Below the pieces are notes generated by a model. That model was not told the origin of the DNA. It did not search any database and saw only the letters and a program-made list of their open reading frames with translations. The translations under genes and the position numbers were made by a program. DNA of 64,000 bases, from contig VXAA01001497.1 of assembly GCA_013399115.1 (NCBI GenBank), positions 772,994 to 836,993 on the forward strand, written 5' to 3'. The stretch comes from Anseranas semipalmata. Its lineage: Eukaryota > Chordata > Aves > Anseriformes > Anseranatidae. Below, piece by piece: positions 1 to 10,345 of the stretch (position 1 is its first letter; every line of letters begins with the position of its first letter).

Positions 1-2007
1 TCTAAAAAAAAAATGCAGATACCTGGGAGAACATTATAAATGCTGGTGATGTTCTTCCTCCTCTCTTAGCTCTGCAGCTTTGGTGGTAGGTTTTGATGGT
101 TGCATTACCTGGATGAAAGTGCTGTTGTGGCTTTCCTTAGCACAGCAACTACCCATCAGGATGGTGTTTGGTTTACTGCTGGGATTCTGTCCTTCAGAAA
201 GTAATAATTCTCCTCACAATTATTTTTGTCCGTTGTTCATTATGACCTGACTTCATTGGACTTGCAGGAAAAAGGTAATGATGTACACATGACTTAAGTT
301 TTCTGATTCTGCTTAAGTTAAGTGATGCATGCTGCGTGTTATCACAATGCATTTGAGGTTGATATACAGCTTCTGAAAGCGGAATATACAGAAATATGCT
401 GTCGTAGAAGAAAAATATATGGGTAAAACATGATGCTGGATATTGGCATTTAAATGTATGTAACAACCTCAAAGTTAGGAACCTTTTACAGAGTGCATCA
501 ACAGATGAATTGCTTAATAGCTTTTGCATAGGATTTTTTTTGCATAGGATCCTTTTTGCATAGGATTTTAGATACCCTTATAACGTTACTTCTGTACATG
601 GAAGGTTTGTTTACCAAAAAGCCAATCCAAACCAGGTGGGATGTGCTCTCATTTAAACTGACCGTGAACTGTTAGTTAGTACAAAGTCCTCCTAGCCCTG
701 AGGTTTAACTCTGCAAATGCCTTTCTGAAAACACATAAGCCTGGCTTGTGTAGATTAAAAGCAAAAGGCTGTACGTACACTGGATGCTATATAACATTGT
801 TCTGTTAGCCGTTCATCCTACTATGGAAAACTAACTCTCTGTCTAGCTTCTTGTTTTACTTAGGTTTGAAACTCTGACTTAGATAGCACGGTGTTATGGG
901 GCTATGCGGTAACAACTGTCTACAACAGGACAGCATGTAATTTCTGTAAGGGTAGAATGGAGCCCCAAAATGTTAATGCTCCAGGGATGTTACAGGCTCC
1001 CTTTCAGCTGAACCCTGTTGCCTTTTGACTGAAGGTAGCAGGAGGAGTAGAATAAGGAGTACAGAACAAGATAGGTGATATTGAGGTTTGTGGTAAGTGG
1101 GAATGAATGTGCATTTGCCTAATTGGATGGTTGTGTATTTCAGCTGATAGACATGTTAAAAAAACAAACCTCTAGAAGTTATGCAGAGAATTAACAATTT
1201 TATAAGCTGAATTAAGGAATACATCTTTCATGCAAAGGGGAGCATTTTTAGATTGCTAATGAATGGTTTGAATCTTACCTCTGTTGTTGCACATCATGTG
1301 CTTAGCGCTGTCGACCCTCCTGCACTCTGCCCTCCCTTCATAGTACCTACTGCTGGGTCAGAGTTCAGTGCTGCAGGCAGGGGAAACGTATTTAGGACAT
1401 AATGCTTTTCACTGGTAAAGTATATGTTTTATACCTGCAAATGTATAAGAAAATTCATAAGAAAAGTTAGTGTGATGGCAACTGTGTGCAAACACAAGAC
1501 TCCCACAAGCTGATCTTTCTTCTCCAGAGGGAAAAAAAATAAAATCAATTTCTCTTGAAATGTCTCAGAAATTTTCTGCTAGGTTTATGGGCTCTCTGAG
1601 ATCTTTCCTTTTCCACTGTACTTTTATGAACTCCAAGGTCAAATCATGCAGTTCAATTAGGTAACAGTGTCTAGAGAGGATGACTCAGTTTATTTGGGCG
1701 GCACAGTATGAGCTGCTCACAGTCCCAAGAGCTACTCTCAGCATGTCAGGGATTTGCAGGCAATATTTATGCTAGTCTCTTTTTTCTCCCTGCAGATTTT
1801 CATACTGGAAAAAAATAAAAAATCTTCCCCTGGCTTATTTGGGGAGAGGGGCCTAGGATTTAAACAGTTGTCCATACAGTCAGAAGTTTTCTGTGCTCTG
1901 GAGATGGGCATTTCTTTTGCTTGTCACTGCCTCTAAGTGATCATGTCTGATGCATAACTCAATACTTCAGTGGTCTCTGTCTTTTGTGGCATCTGTCTTT
2001 TGAGTAG
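1..2007. other. No gene seen; non-coding DNA
   Basis: AT-leaning DNA with stops in all frames and no exon-like block that I recognise. The longest open frames are around 110 codons or less, have low-complexity composition and lack convincing splice signals. The only structure I can point to is a short three-copy tandem repeat near 522-566, listed separately. Confidence 0.6.
522..566. repeat. 16-bp tandem repeat, about 3 copies
   Basis: The core 'gcataggat' recurs at 526-534, 542-550 and 558-566, an exact 16-bp period, with T-runs of varying length between cores. Replication slippage at the T-run is the simple explanation. No function is implied. Confidence 0.85.
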
Positions 2008-2690
2008 AATCATAAAAACATTTAGGTTGGAAAAGACCTGCAAGATCACCAAGTCCAACCATCAGCCTGACCTACTGAGTCCCATCACTAAACCGTGTCT
2101 CTTAGTGCCACGTCCACACGTCTCTGAAACCTCCAGTGATGGGGACTCCACCGCTGCCCTGGGCAGCCCGTTCCAATGCTTGACCATCCTCTCTGTGAAG
2201 AAATTCTTCCTAAAGTCCAGTCTAAACCTCCCTTGGTGCAACTTGAGACTGTTTCCTCTCATCCTATCACTTCTCACCTGCAAAAAGAGACTGACACCTT
2301 CCTTCCTGCAAGCTCCTTTCAGGTAGCTATAGAGAGCCATGAGGTCTTTTAGTCAGCCTCTTCTCAGATTAAACAATGCCAGTTCCTTCAGCCACTCCTC
2401 ATAAGTCTTGCTTTCTAGTCCCTTCACCAGCTTCATTGCTCTTCTCTGCACACACTCAAGCAACTCAATGTCCTTCATGTAGTGAGGGGCCCAAAATTGA
2501 ACAGAACATTCAAGATGTGGTCTGACCAGTGCCACGTATGAGGGGACAATCACTTCCCTAGTCCTGCAGGCCACACTATTTTTGATGCAGGCCAGGATGC
2601 CATTGGCCTTCTTGGCCACCTGAGCACACAGTTGGCTCATGTTTGGCCAGCTATCGACCAGCACCCCCAGGTCCTTTTCTGCCAGGCAGA
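2008..2690 (-). mobile_element. CR1 LINE, 3' portion, 5' truncated
   Basis: Read on the minus strand, this is the 3' end of a chicken-repeat-1 (CR1) non-LTR retrotransposon. The 3' terminus lies at the left edge, where 'ggttggaaaagacctgcaag' followed by 'tccaacc' is the standard CR1 3' end. Homology runs through the ORF2 C-terminus and stops near 2690, giving about 680 bp of a full-length element of several kb. Such 5' truncation is usual for CR1 and reflects incomplete reverse transcription. There is no clear target-site duplication, as expected for this family. The copy is a dead fossil. Confidence 0.93.
2062..2664 (-). pseudogene. CR1 ORF2 C-terminal fragment with one in-frame stop
   Basis: The minus strand from 2664 to 2062 keeps one reading frame, interrupted only by a TGA at about 2350-2352. 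The upstream part (2664-2353) carries the post-reverse-transcriptase block of CR1 ORF2, with residues such as '[17 protein letters not shown]' and '[11 protein letters not shown]'. The downstream part (2340-2062) carries the family's C-terminal block with '[20 protein letters not shown]' and 'ESPSLEV'. The endonuclease and the catalytic part of the reverse transcriptase are missing, so no active product can be made. The long conserved frame suggests a moderately young copy. Confidence 0.88.
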
Positions 2691-3600
2691 AACGTAGTGT
2701 GTGACAGAGCCATGGGGGACCACGGGGTGGGTATCAGGGGTATCAGGGGTTGTGCCAGGCTGCAGGAGCAGGCTGTACCTTCTAGCAAGGCTCCCTAGAG
2801 TTCAGCTTCTCCTGGTGGGTGAAGAAGCCCTGGCTGGCATGCAGCAGGGATGGCTGTCCTGCACCTCTGACTCATGCACCAGATTTGGTGCACCTGGCTG
2901 GTGTGACCTGCACTGGTGGGGGAAGGCTGGCCTGGCTTCCTGGGGGCTTGAATTGAGGGGTCTGTGTTAGTGCAAAAAGACAGTAGGTGACTCCTTCTTT
3001 GGGAGAGCTTGCACCACTCTGCATCAGGGACGTGGAGGGAAGTCACCTTAGGTAATAAGCATATCAGCTGCATTTGCTGTAAGCAGTGCCTCCTTAAAGA
3101 GGGAGGTAATCAGCATTAATAGTAGCTAAAGCATTTTATCTCCTCTCTTGAGAGACAGCTGTAAGCACATATTTTTCTTTTGTGGTTCACTGTTGCTAAA
3201 TGCAGAAAAGACTTCAGCTTCTAACTTGAGACAACCTGGAACTTCCTCTTAACTGAGCCTAACACAATTAGAAGCATACTGACATTTTTGTTAGGGAATG
3301 AGCATCCCAATAAATAAGCTGGAGAGTTTCTCTATGGTAGATTAAATCACTGTTTCCTGAAATAAGCCAAAGATCACCTAATTTATATGCCTGATCTTCC
3401 ACGTGGCTGTCTTTAAAATCCTTTACAACTTAGACTGCAAGAGAAAATGTGCCTGATCTTGTCTCAATTCTGAGCAAACAGTTTTGATTCCTGGAATCGG
3501 TCACACCATTAAATAAAACAGTATAATTTTTATGATGGGATCAGAACAGGTGGAAGAGGACGAACTTATTGTCACATTTGTTTAAAAATAAAAAATCAGG

Positions 3601-3626
3601 GAATACTCATCTGCTGATGAGTATTC
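3601..3626. repeat. Perfect inverted repeat, 11-bp arms, 4-nt loop
   Basis: The arm 'gaatactcatc' (3601-3611) is followed by the loop 'tgct' (3612-3615) and the exact reverse complement 'gatgagtattc' (3616-3626). It can form a hairpin or cruciform. It is too short for a microRNA precursor and no T-run makes it a terminator of any known type. Confidence 0.9.
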
Positions 3627-5746
3627 AAGTTATTCATCCCACCATAGGAGAAAGTGAAAAGAGAGTCTGCTGGTTGAATAATTAATTTGCAAAAGCTTGT
3701 CAGTACCTTCTCAAATGCCATTTTCCATTCTTGATGGTCATTGTCTTGTGCCTGCAAGTAGTGTCCTTTTGTAAGGAGAGCTAGTCTCAGACTGGCTTAA
3801 ATTTTTTCCATGCCTTATTCACATATCAGCTAAACATCCTTTATCTATCTCATGCATCTATTGTGACCCTGTGGTTGTCTTTACCTAAAAAGGTTTGAGT
3901 GTGGAACTGGATGTTTGTCAGAGACCTTTCATGAAAATTTCTCAGGAGCCTTTCTTCAAACTTCTGTGGCCTGTCCCACATGTCCTCCAGTAACTTCTGT
4001 GACATTGATATTCATCAAAGCATGAGGAGTCTTTGTTTGTTTGTTTAACAAAAATCACAAGTATCATGAGCTTTTGAAGCTTTGTCTTTGAGAAAGGCGT
4101 AAGTAGTCTCCTATGTTTGTAACACTCAAGTCTGTTACCACAACAACCAGTTCACACCCTTCACATTTAGCTCCAAGAGAGATCTTCTATATTCAGATAT
4201 AATCAGCTTCTTTCAGAGTGGAACCCTACCAAGTAAGGAAGTTAGCCATTTTTTTCCATATTAGCCAACTCTATCATGCTTTGTTTTCCTCTGGTAACCG
4301 GAAGACTGTGCTTGGTCCTTTTATTTCTAACTTGTCAGTTTAATTAGGAATATTTAAAATTTATCTTCATAAGCTCAACAAAACAAATGCTTTAATTACA
4401 AAATTCTGAAAATCAAACTGGAAGAAACATTATCATGAAATCGGTAGGTTGTGCTGCAGTAATAACAGGTGTTCTACATTAACAGGAATTAATGCAGTGA
4501 TACCTTATTGCCTCCCATATCTGCCATGGAACACTGTAATCCTTTTCAGATAAGCAGTTTCTGTGGTTTTGGGACATTGTGAGGGTAGTTTCTGAGCTGT
4601 GGACAAACCTGCACCCATTCTATGGAAATTACGCAAAACTGATTTACTGGAATGTATGCCTGATGTATTTGCCATCAAAACCCTAGCAAATCATCTCTTA
4701 AAAGAAAAAGGGGAGGGAGGAGATTTTTTGTCTTTGCTAAATCAGTTTTTTATGGGATTTACTGTCTATTCTGTGGATCTTTGCTTCCATATTTCCTTCT
4801 CTCCTTGACTCACTGAAGAAATGGGTATTCCATGATAGATTTTCTTATGCTGGCAATAAAAACTTTTCCATGTAACTTAGACAAATATGTTTTCTAACTG
4901 TGTTTTAGGTAAGGTAATGTTTGCCTCAAGGCTTATAAAGAAATTCGGCACCGCTTTCTCTTGTAGAATGCATTGTAGGTACAAAATTGAATTTGTTTTA
5001 CTCATGTGGTTAAAAATGCCATTCCCCAAACTTCAACAGATAAATTGTGTTGGCTAACACAGAACGCATAAACTAAATTAAGTGCATCATCCACTGTGTC
5101 TGTGAATACAATAACCTCCCGAAAGCTAGCTATTTTTAAACCTAGATTAGGGTTATCTTGCATTTTGTCCACTATGCAATCATCCAAGTAACTCTTCTGA
5201 ATACATGACATGTTATTCAATTATGAAGCAACCTACATCATAGGCTGCATCATAGGACTCAAAACATGTATGATCTGTCAAAAGAAAGTGAGAAAAATAG
5301 GAAGGAATTGCTTTTTAAATACCAAAGTTTGAAATATGTACCATTATCACTTTCCAAAATGCAAAGCAGAATAAAACCAGGCTTTAAACAAACTGATTTA
5401 TTATGCCAACAATGCAGCTGACCTAGTTGTGGAACTTTCCCTCTTCTTAATATTTCTGCAATGCTAGAATACCAGCAGAACTCAGTAAAATGATTAAAGC
5501 ATTCTCCCTAGATTTCAGGGGATGACTGAGGTTTATTGCAGCTGTGATGGACAGGAATGATTTGTACCAGTGGTGATAAGCTTGATGTGGAACTGGCAGG
5601 CCACACTTCTATTGGCTGAAATGAACCATGAGAAATACCTCTGACAACACTAGTGTGGTCCTGAATGAGAGAAAAGAGTGTTTTTTCCATCTTTGTAATA
5701 AAGGAGAATAATTTCCATGTAAAACAGCAGAGAAATGTGGTATCTT

Positions 5747-5764
5747 AAAATAAATAAATAAATA
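5747..5764. repeat. (AAAT)n simple repeat
   Basis: About four and a half perfect TAAA/AAAT units, a common short microsatellite type in vertebrate DNA. Confidence 0.85.
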
Positions 5765-6872
5765 ACCGAATCTGCTTTTTAAATTAAGATTCCCTTCCCT
5801 CGTGTCATGCTGATATGTTGTACGGTGAGCAAATCTTCCCTTTCCTCTTATTGGCAGAGCTGCTGCAATGCATAAAAACATTTTTTTAATTCTTCTTGGT
5901 AAGCTCAGAACTCTTTTTATGAAGCATCCACAATGCAGTGCAAACAAATGTGTACACCATAATCTTTTGAGAAAATGAAACTGGGAGCGAAGTAATACAG
6001 ATTATTGGTGTTTGCTTTGCTTTGTATGTTTAGTGCAACCTTAAGCAGTTAATACTAGAAGACTCCTCCTGAATTTCAATGATATGTTTGCATCTGTGTT
6101 ACATTGTTTTAAAAATTGATTTGGTCAGTTGCATAAACAGTCAAGACATGAACTAGCAAAATAAATATCCAGCGATACGTTCCATAGATTTTTTTTTTCA
6201 CTGAAGTGGGTTAATTGAAAACAGTATATATGTATTGACTGGGACACCTGGCCAATGTATGTTTTAACAGAAGCCATAAAACCAATAATGATTAAGTTTT
6301 ATAGATCAATATGAAATTTACTAAAGCTCTGTTAAACTTTAAGCTGTTAAAATCAATAGTTAACCTACTGCAAACAGATATGGAGAAGCCCTTGATTTCC
6401 AACAGAGTTAAACATCTCTTTCGAAGGAGGGCTGGGCAGAAAGCTCTTGTATGTCAGTGTACTTGTCAGTGTCATGATGTTTCTGGAGATCTTATTAGGA
6501 AGAAATGCATTTGAGAACTGTTACGCTAATCTGATTTTACAGTAAAAGTGTATTCAATGTTGTGGGATCAGCAGAAATTTCGGGGTCCAGCACAGACATA
6601 CCCTGCCCGCCACTTGGTGTACCAGGCATATTGCTCCTCTTATGCTACAACTGCAGGTCTCTGGTTGGATCCTCATGCTGTCACTTCTAGACCCTCACAA
6701 GCTTAACCAAAATCCCAGGCTGACACACCACCAGAATTTTAGGTGGCTTGAATCTGGACTTGAACACAGAAGTTTAAGCACATATCTGTCATTTGTGCTA
6801 TTTCTTTCTTTTTTCTTGATTTTTTTTATACTTAAACTCCATCAAGACCAGCCCTAAATACTTGGAAATGCT

Positions 6873-6942
6873 AAAAATAAATGATAAATAAATGATAAAA
6901 ATAAATAAGTAAATAAATGATAAAAATATATGATAAATAAAT
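6873..6942. repeat. A-rich degenerate (AAAT/GATA)n repeat
   Basis: About 70 bp built from 'aaat', 'gataaa' and 'aataaatgat' units in irregular order, with almost no C. It is probably an expanded and decayed microsatellite. An A-rich tail of an old retroelement is possible, but nothing upstream is recognisable. Confidence 0.8.
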
Positions 6943-8082
6943 CACTGTTAAAATGGTGCTTTTCCATACATTGCCACCTGCTGTACCTGTATAACTGTCA
7001 AAGGTGCTTGTGCCCATACTAGTTCTAAGCTAGAGTGGGTGCTGGTAGCACCACGTGTCACAACCCAGGCTTCACTGCAGTCTGCAAAGAGCTCTGGGTG
7101 AACCCTGTGTTGTACCCACTGCAGTGCTGTCCGTGCCTGACCTCCTTGGTTTAAGGTTGGTTTTGACTGCTAAAAAAAAGTTGAAGGAGTTCCCTTTTTG
7201 GGCTACCAAATGTGTATGTCCATACTGAGAATTTAAATTTTCACTGATTATAGCCATAAACCATGATGTGTGAACTTTCTATAATTGCATATCTTGGTTG
7301 CTCAGATATGTTTTTTAAAGCATTTAAAAAAAATTTTTCCTTATTTCTCAAAGTATTTTAGTTAAGACACTGTCAGACAACATTTTCCTTAATGGGGGCT
7401 TGGCTTTAAAGCAAGAAGGAATATTGGAGTCCCCAGTCCTGCAATCTGTTCAGTGTTGGTGGACCTTGCATTCTTTATGGAGATCTGTATGTTTCCTGGG
7501 TGCAGGTTAAGGGGATTAAGTTAATGATGAGGCTTGAGCTGGATCTGCCTAAGGCTGCTGGAGAATGGGGAGGTAAGAGATGCAATGCCTGCAGCAGCCG
7601 TGGTGAGGTTGCTGTGTGTAACTGAGGAATATGCAACTCCAATTAGAAGAATTAACCCATTCAAAAAATGAGAAGCTTAAAGCCAGGAAGGCAACTTGGA
7701 CCAGTGCAGCCAGACCAAGAGCCCCCCAAGTGCTCCTGGTTGGTCCTGTCAACATTTTGCCATACTGCATAGCTTCATAATTTGTGGAAATACTGGGCTG
7801 CAGGAAAGAGGAAATTTATTATAGGGATTTCACCCGGGGACAGCAACACATTACTATTATTTTTAAAGGCTAGGTGAGCAAGGGTAAGGATACATGTTGT
7901 CCTATGCCCGTCTGGAGAAGACTGGTTTCATAACCTGGTTCATCATCTTTCTAGGGCTTCACTCCAGTATGGCCCTGGAGATGTACATTTTGGTAGCAAA
8001 AATTTTGTTCTGTTATGCTATCTCTGTAACTCTTGTATCTCTGATAAACTTAATAATGAAGAAAGGGTGGTTGTAAAAAAGC

Positions 8083-8142
8083 AGTAAGACTTTCTCCCTC
8101 AGTGTTGGGTGTCTTACAATAACTGAGGGAGAAATTCTTATT
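8083..8142 (+). other. Long imperfect hairpin, pre-miRNA-sized
   Basis: Thirteen bases at 8091-8103 pair perfectly with 8122-8134 around an 18-nt loop. After one C/T mismatch (8090/8135), the stem continues for seven more pairs (8083-8089 with 8136-8142), one of them a G-U wobble that exists only in a plus-strand transcript. The loop can add TTG/CAA pairs. The 60-nt size and 20-pair stem resemble a microRNA precursor, but I do not recognise a known microRNA. A small palindromic DNA transposon relic is an alternative. Confidence 0.55.
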
Positions 8143-8903
8143 CCCAGACACATATTAAATCTTTATAATAAAACCATTTTTTGTGGTTAGTTACAATTTA
8201 CTTCTAAAACAAAGCCCTGACACTAATCACTTTTACAAATCCCTTTTCTAGGGCTTGAGTCAAGTCCCTTTGAAGTTAGTGGAAGTCTTTGAATTTACTG
8301 AGAGTTAGTTGAGGCCTCTACATTATAAGCAGGACTGGGTTGATTGGATTAAAAAAAGCCCACTTACATTAACTGCACTTACACATAGCACTAAAACTTT
8401 CAAATAACAGCCTTCTAATAAAAATTTTAATTTCTAAAACATGTAAGCCTAATTATTATTCATCTGCACTTGCATGCTACCTCTTGCAAGGCTTTCTGCC
8501 TCATATATCATGTAGTAATTAGTAAAGTAGGAAAACACATTCGTCTCCTCTTCAAAGCCAAAAAAAAAAAAAAATCACACTTTAATGTTAAGTACATCAT
8601 AATCAGCAAGAAGGAAAAAAGGGTGGGGGAGGTACCTGAAGAGTACCTCAGAAATTTTGCACGGGCAACCTTTTTGGTAGGAAATCATTGCTGTCTAGCT
8701 CTTTGCTGTATTAGTATTTTTTGGAATAATAATAATAGAAATAAATATTGAGAAGGACAAAGAAAGGGGCACAAATGGCCATCATGGGAATGCATCATCT
8801 TATATGGAAAACTGCGCTGTATGGGAAAGCCTGCTCTCTACCTCTTCTAGGAACAAACACCTGTAGGCTGTCAAGAATGCTACCACTACTTGTCTTATTT
8901 ATG

Positions 8904-8928
8904 TGCTGGCTCCCTAACAGAGCCAGCA
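8904..8928. repeat. Inverted repeat, 9-bp arms, 7-nt loop
   Basis: The arm 'tgctggctc' (8904-8912) and 'gagccagca' (8920-8928) are exact reverse complements around the loop 'cctaaca'. It is a short GC-rich stem and chance occurrence is plausible. Confidence 0.85.
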
Positions 8929-9221
8929 GGCCATGGTAATATGGCTCATGGAACCACTCAGAACATAAAAATTGATTTTTTTTTAATTAAAATTTGGGTG
9001 ATGAGGCAGCATCGTGATCCATGGAATGTTCTGACGGTAGTCAGGAGTACTTTAGTCTCAAGTTTGGTAACCCCTTTTTGCAAACTTTTGCAAACAAAAA
9101 CTTCCAGTAAGAGAAAAATGAAATGCATATTTTTCACAGTAATGAAACAGAAAAAGGAAGACAATCAAATCTGTCCCTGTAATAGGGCTTGAATATGGTG
9201 AAGAATCCAACAGTATAAATC

Positions 9222-9254
9222 AATTTGATATTTTTAATTTGATATTTTTAATTT
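9222..9254. repeat. 14-bp tandem repeat, about 2.3 copies
   Basis: 'tttgatatttttaa' begins at 9224 and again at 9238 without mismatch, then starts a third time. It is AT-only apart from one G per unit and was probably made by slippage. Confidence 0.9.
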
Positions 9255-10199
9255 CTCTGAACTAAATACAGTACTGTTAAAAATGATCAATTACCCATTT
9301 AAGGAATGCTCAACTGGGCTGAATATTTAACAATAAGCACCAGGGAATATATATTTTAAACACTGTAAAATGAATGTAAGCTTAAATACTACTAAAATGG
9401 GAGTGAAGAGTAATATGGTATGCTTCCCTGCTGTCAGTTTACTGAGGATCCCAGAATACTTTAAGCAAACACCATCTGAGGATCCAACCCACAAACTGTT
9501 TAAGCTTCATAATGTGTTTCTTAGAAAAATTAATAGTACTGGTTTGGATTTAGGTCTTTCTCTGAAACCACAGGAAACTACCTAGGGGCATAGCTTAGGC
9601 TGAACATTTTTGTTTTGGATCTCTTGTCCAAACTTGACCACAGACTTGTTTAAGCTGGAAATGAGAAGTAAGTTTTGTTAGTCTTCCCATTCCACCATGC
9701 CAACTCCTTGAACCCAAACTCTATAGAATAATGGAAAGGTTGCACCGGGCCATATTTAGTAAGGTTTATTCTGGGCCTGTGCAAAGAAGCAAACTGCAGC
9801 AAAGACAAAGTTGAATTTCAATCTCCTTAGCACAGTAGAAGAACTGTATTTTTCACACTAGTGAATTGAATACATCCTCACTTTAGATTTCAATTTGTCT
9901 AAATCTTACCTTTCCAAATCAGCAATTAGAGCAAAATTCCACCCCTTATGGGTCTGGCACAGTGTTCTCAAGCTCCTAATTTTCCATCATCTTAAAATAA
10001 TCATAATTAACAATAATAAAAATAATCTGTGTTCACAGTCAGGCTCCCCCTGGAAATATGCCGGCTTCCTCTCAACTAGTCCATGGAGTAGAAAGAATTG
10101 GGCAGAAATTCATTCAGAAGGAAAGTCTCAGCAGACGAGTCCCAAGGAACTGGCTTGTTCATTCCCTCTGCATGTTTAATGATTCTATATTATAATCAG

Positions 10200-10345
10200 G
10201 ACACTGTGGGTTTTAGGACTGACTTCACACTGGGATTAGGACACTTTCTTGTAAATTCTTTGTTTAGACATCTGTGACTTTAGGCAAGCTACTTAACTGT
10301 TCTGCATCCTGTGGAATCTGTATAATCCTTCTCCTGCTTAGCTGT
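10200..10345 (+). mobile_element. Probable MIR-family SINE relic
   Basis: The stretch reading 'tgactttaggcaagctactt' followed by 'aactgttctgcatcctg' aligns by eye with the conserved core of MIR (tgaccttgggcaagttacttaacctctctgtgcctc). Less certain matches follow at 'aatctgtataatcc'. MIR is an ancient tRNA-derived SINE present in low copy in birds. The A and B promoter boxes are not recognisable, so this would be an internal core fragment. The identification rests on about 40 bp and no alignment was run. Confidence 0.5.

Larger units (their letters stand above)
2691..10199. other. No gene seen; long non-coding stretch
   Basis: I recognise no coding exon, RNA gene or full mobile element here. 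Contents worth noting are a GC-richer patch at about 2700-2990 next to the CR1, a perfect 11-bp-stem hairpin at 3601-3626, a 12-13 bp direct duplication near 5231-5257, A-rich simple repeats (5747-5764, 6873-6942), a long hairpin at 8083-8142, a short hairpin at 8904-8928 and a 14-bp tandem repeat at 9222-9254. A minus-strand frame at 5002-5220 (72 codons) reads somewhat protein-like but has no recognised family and no clear splice signals. Confidence 0.6.
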
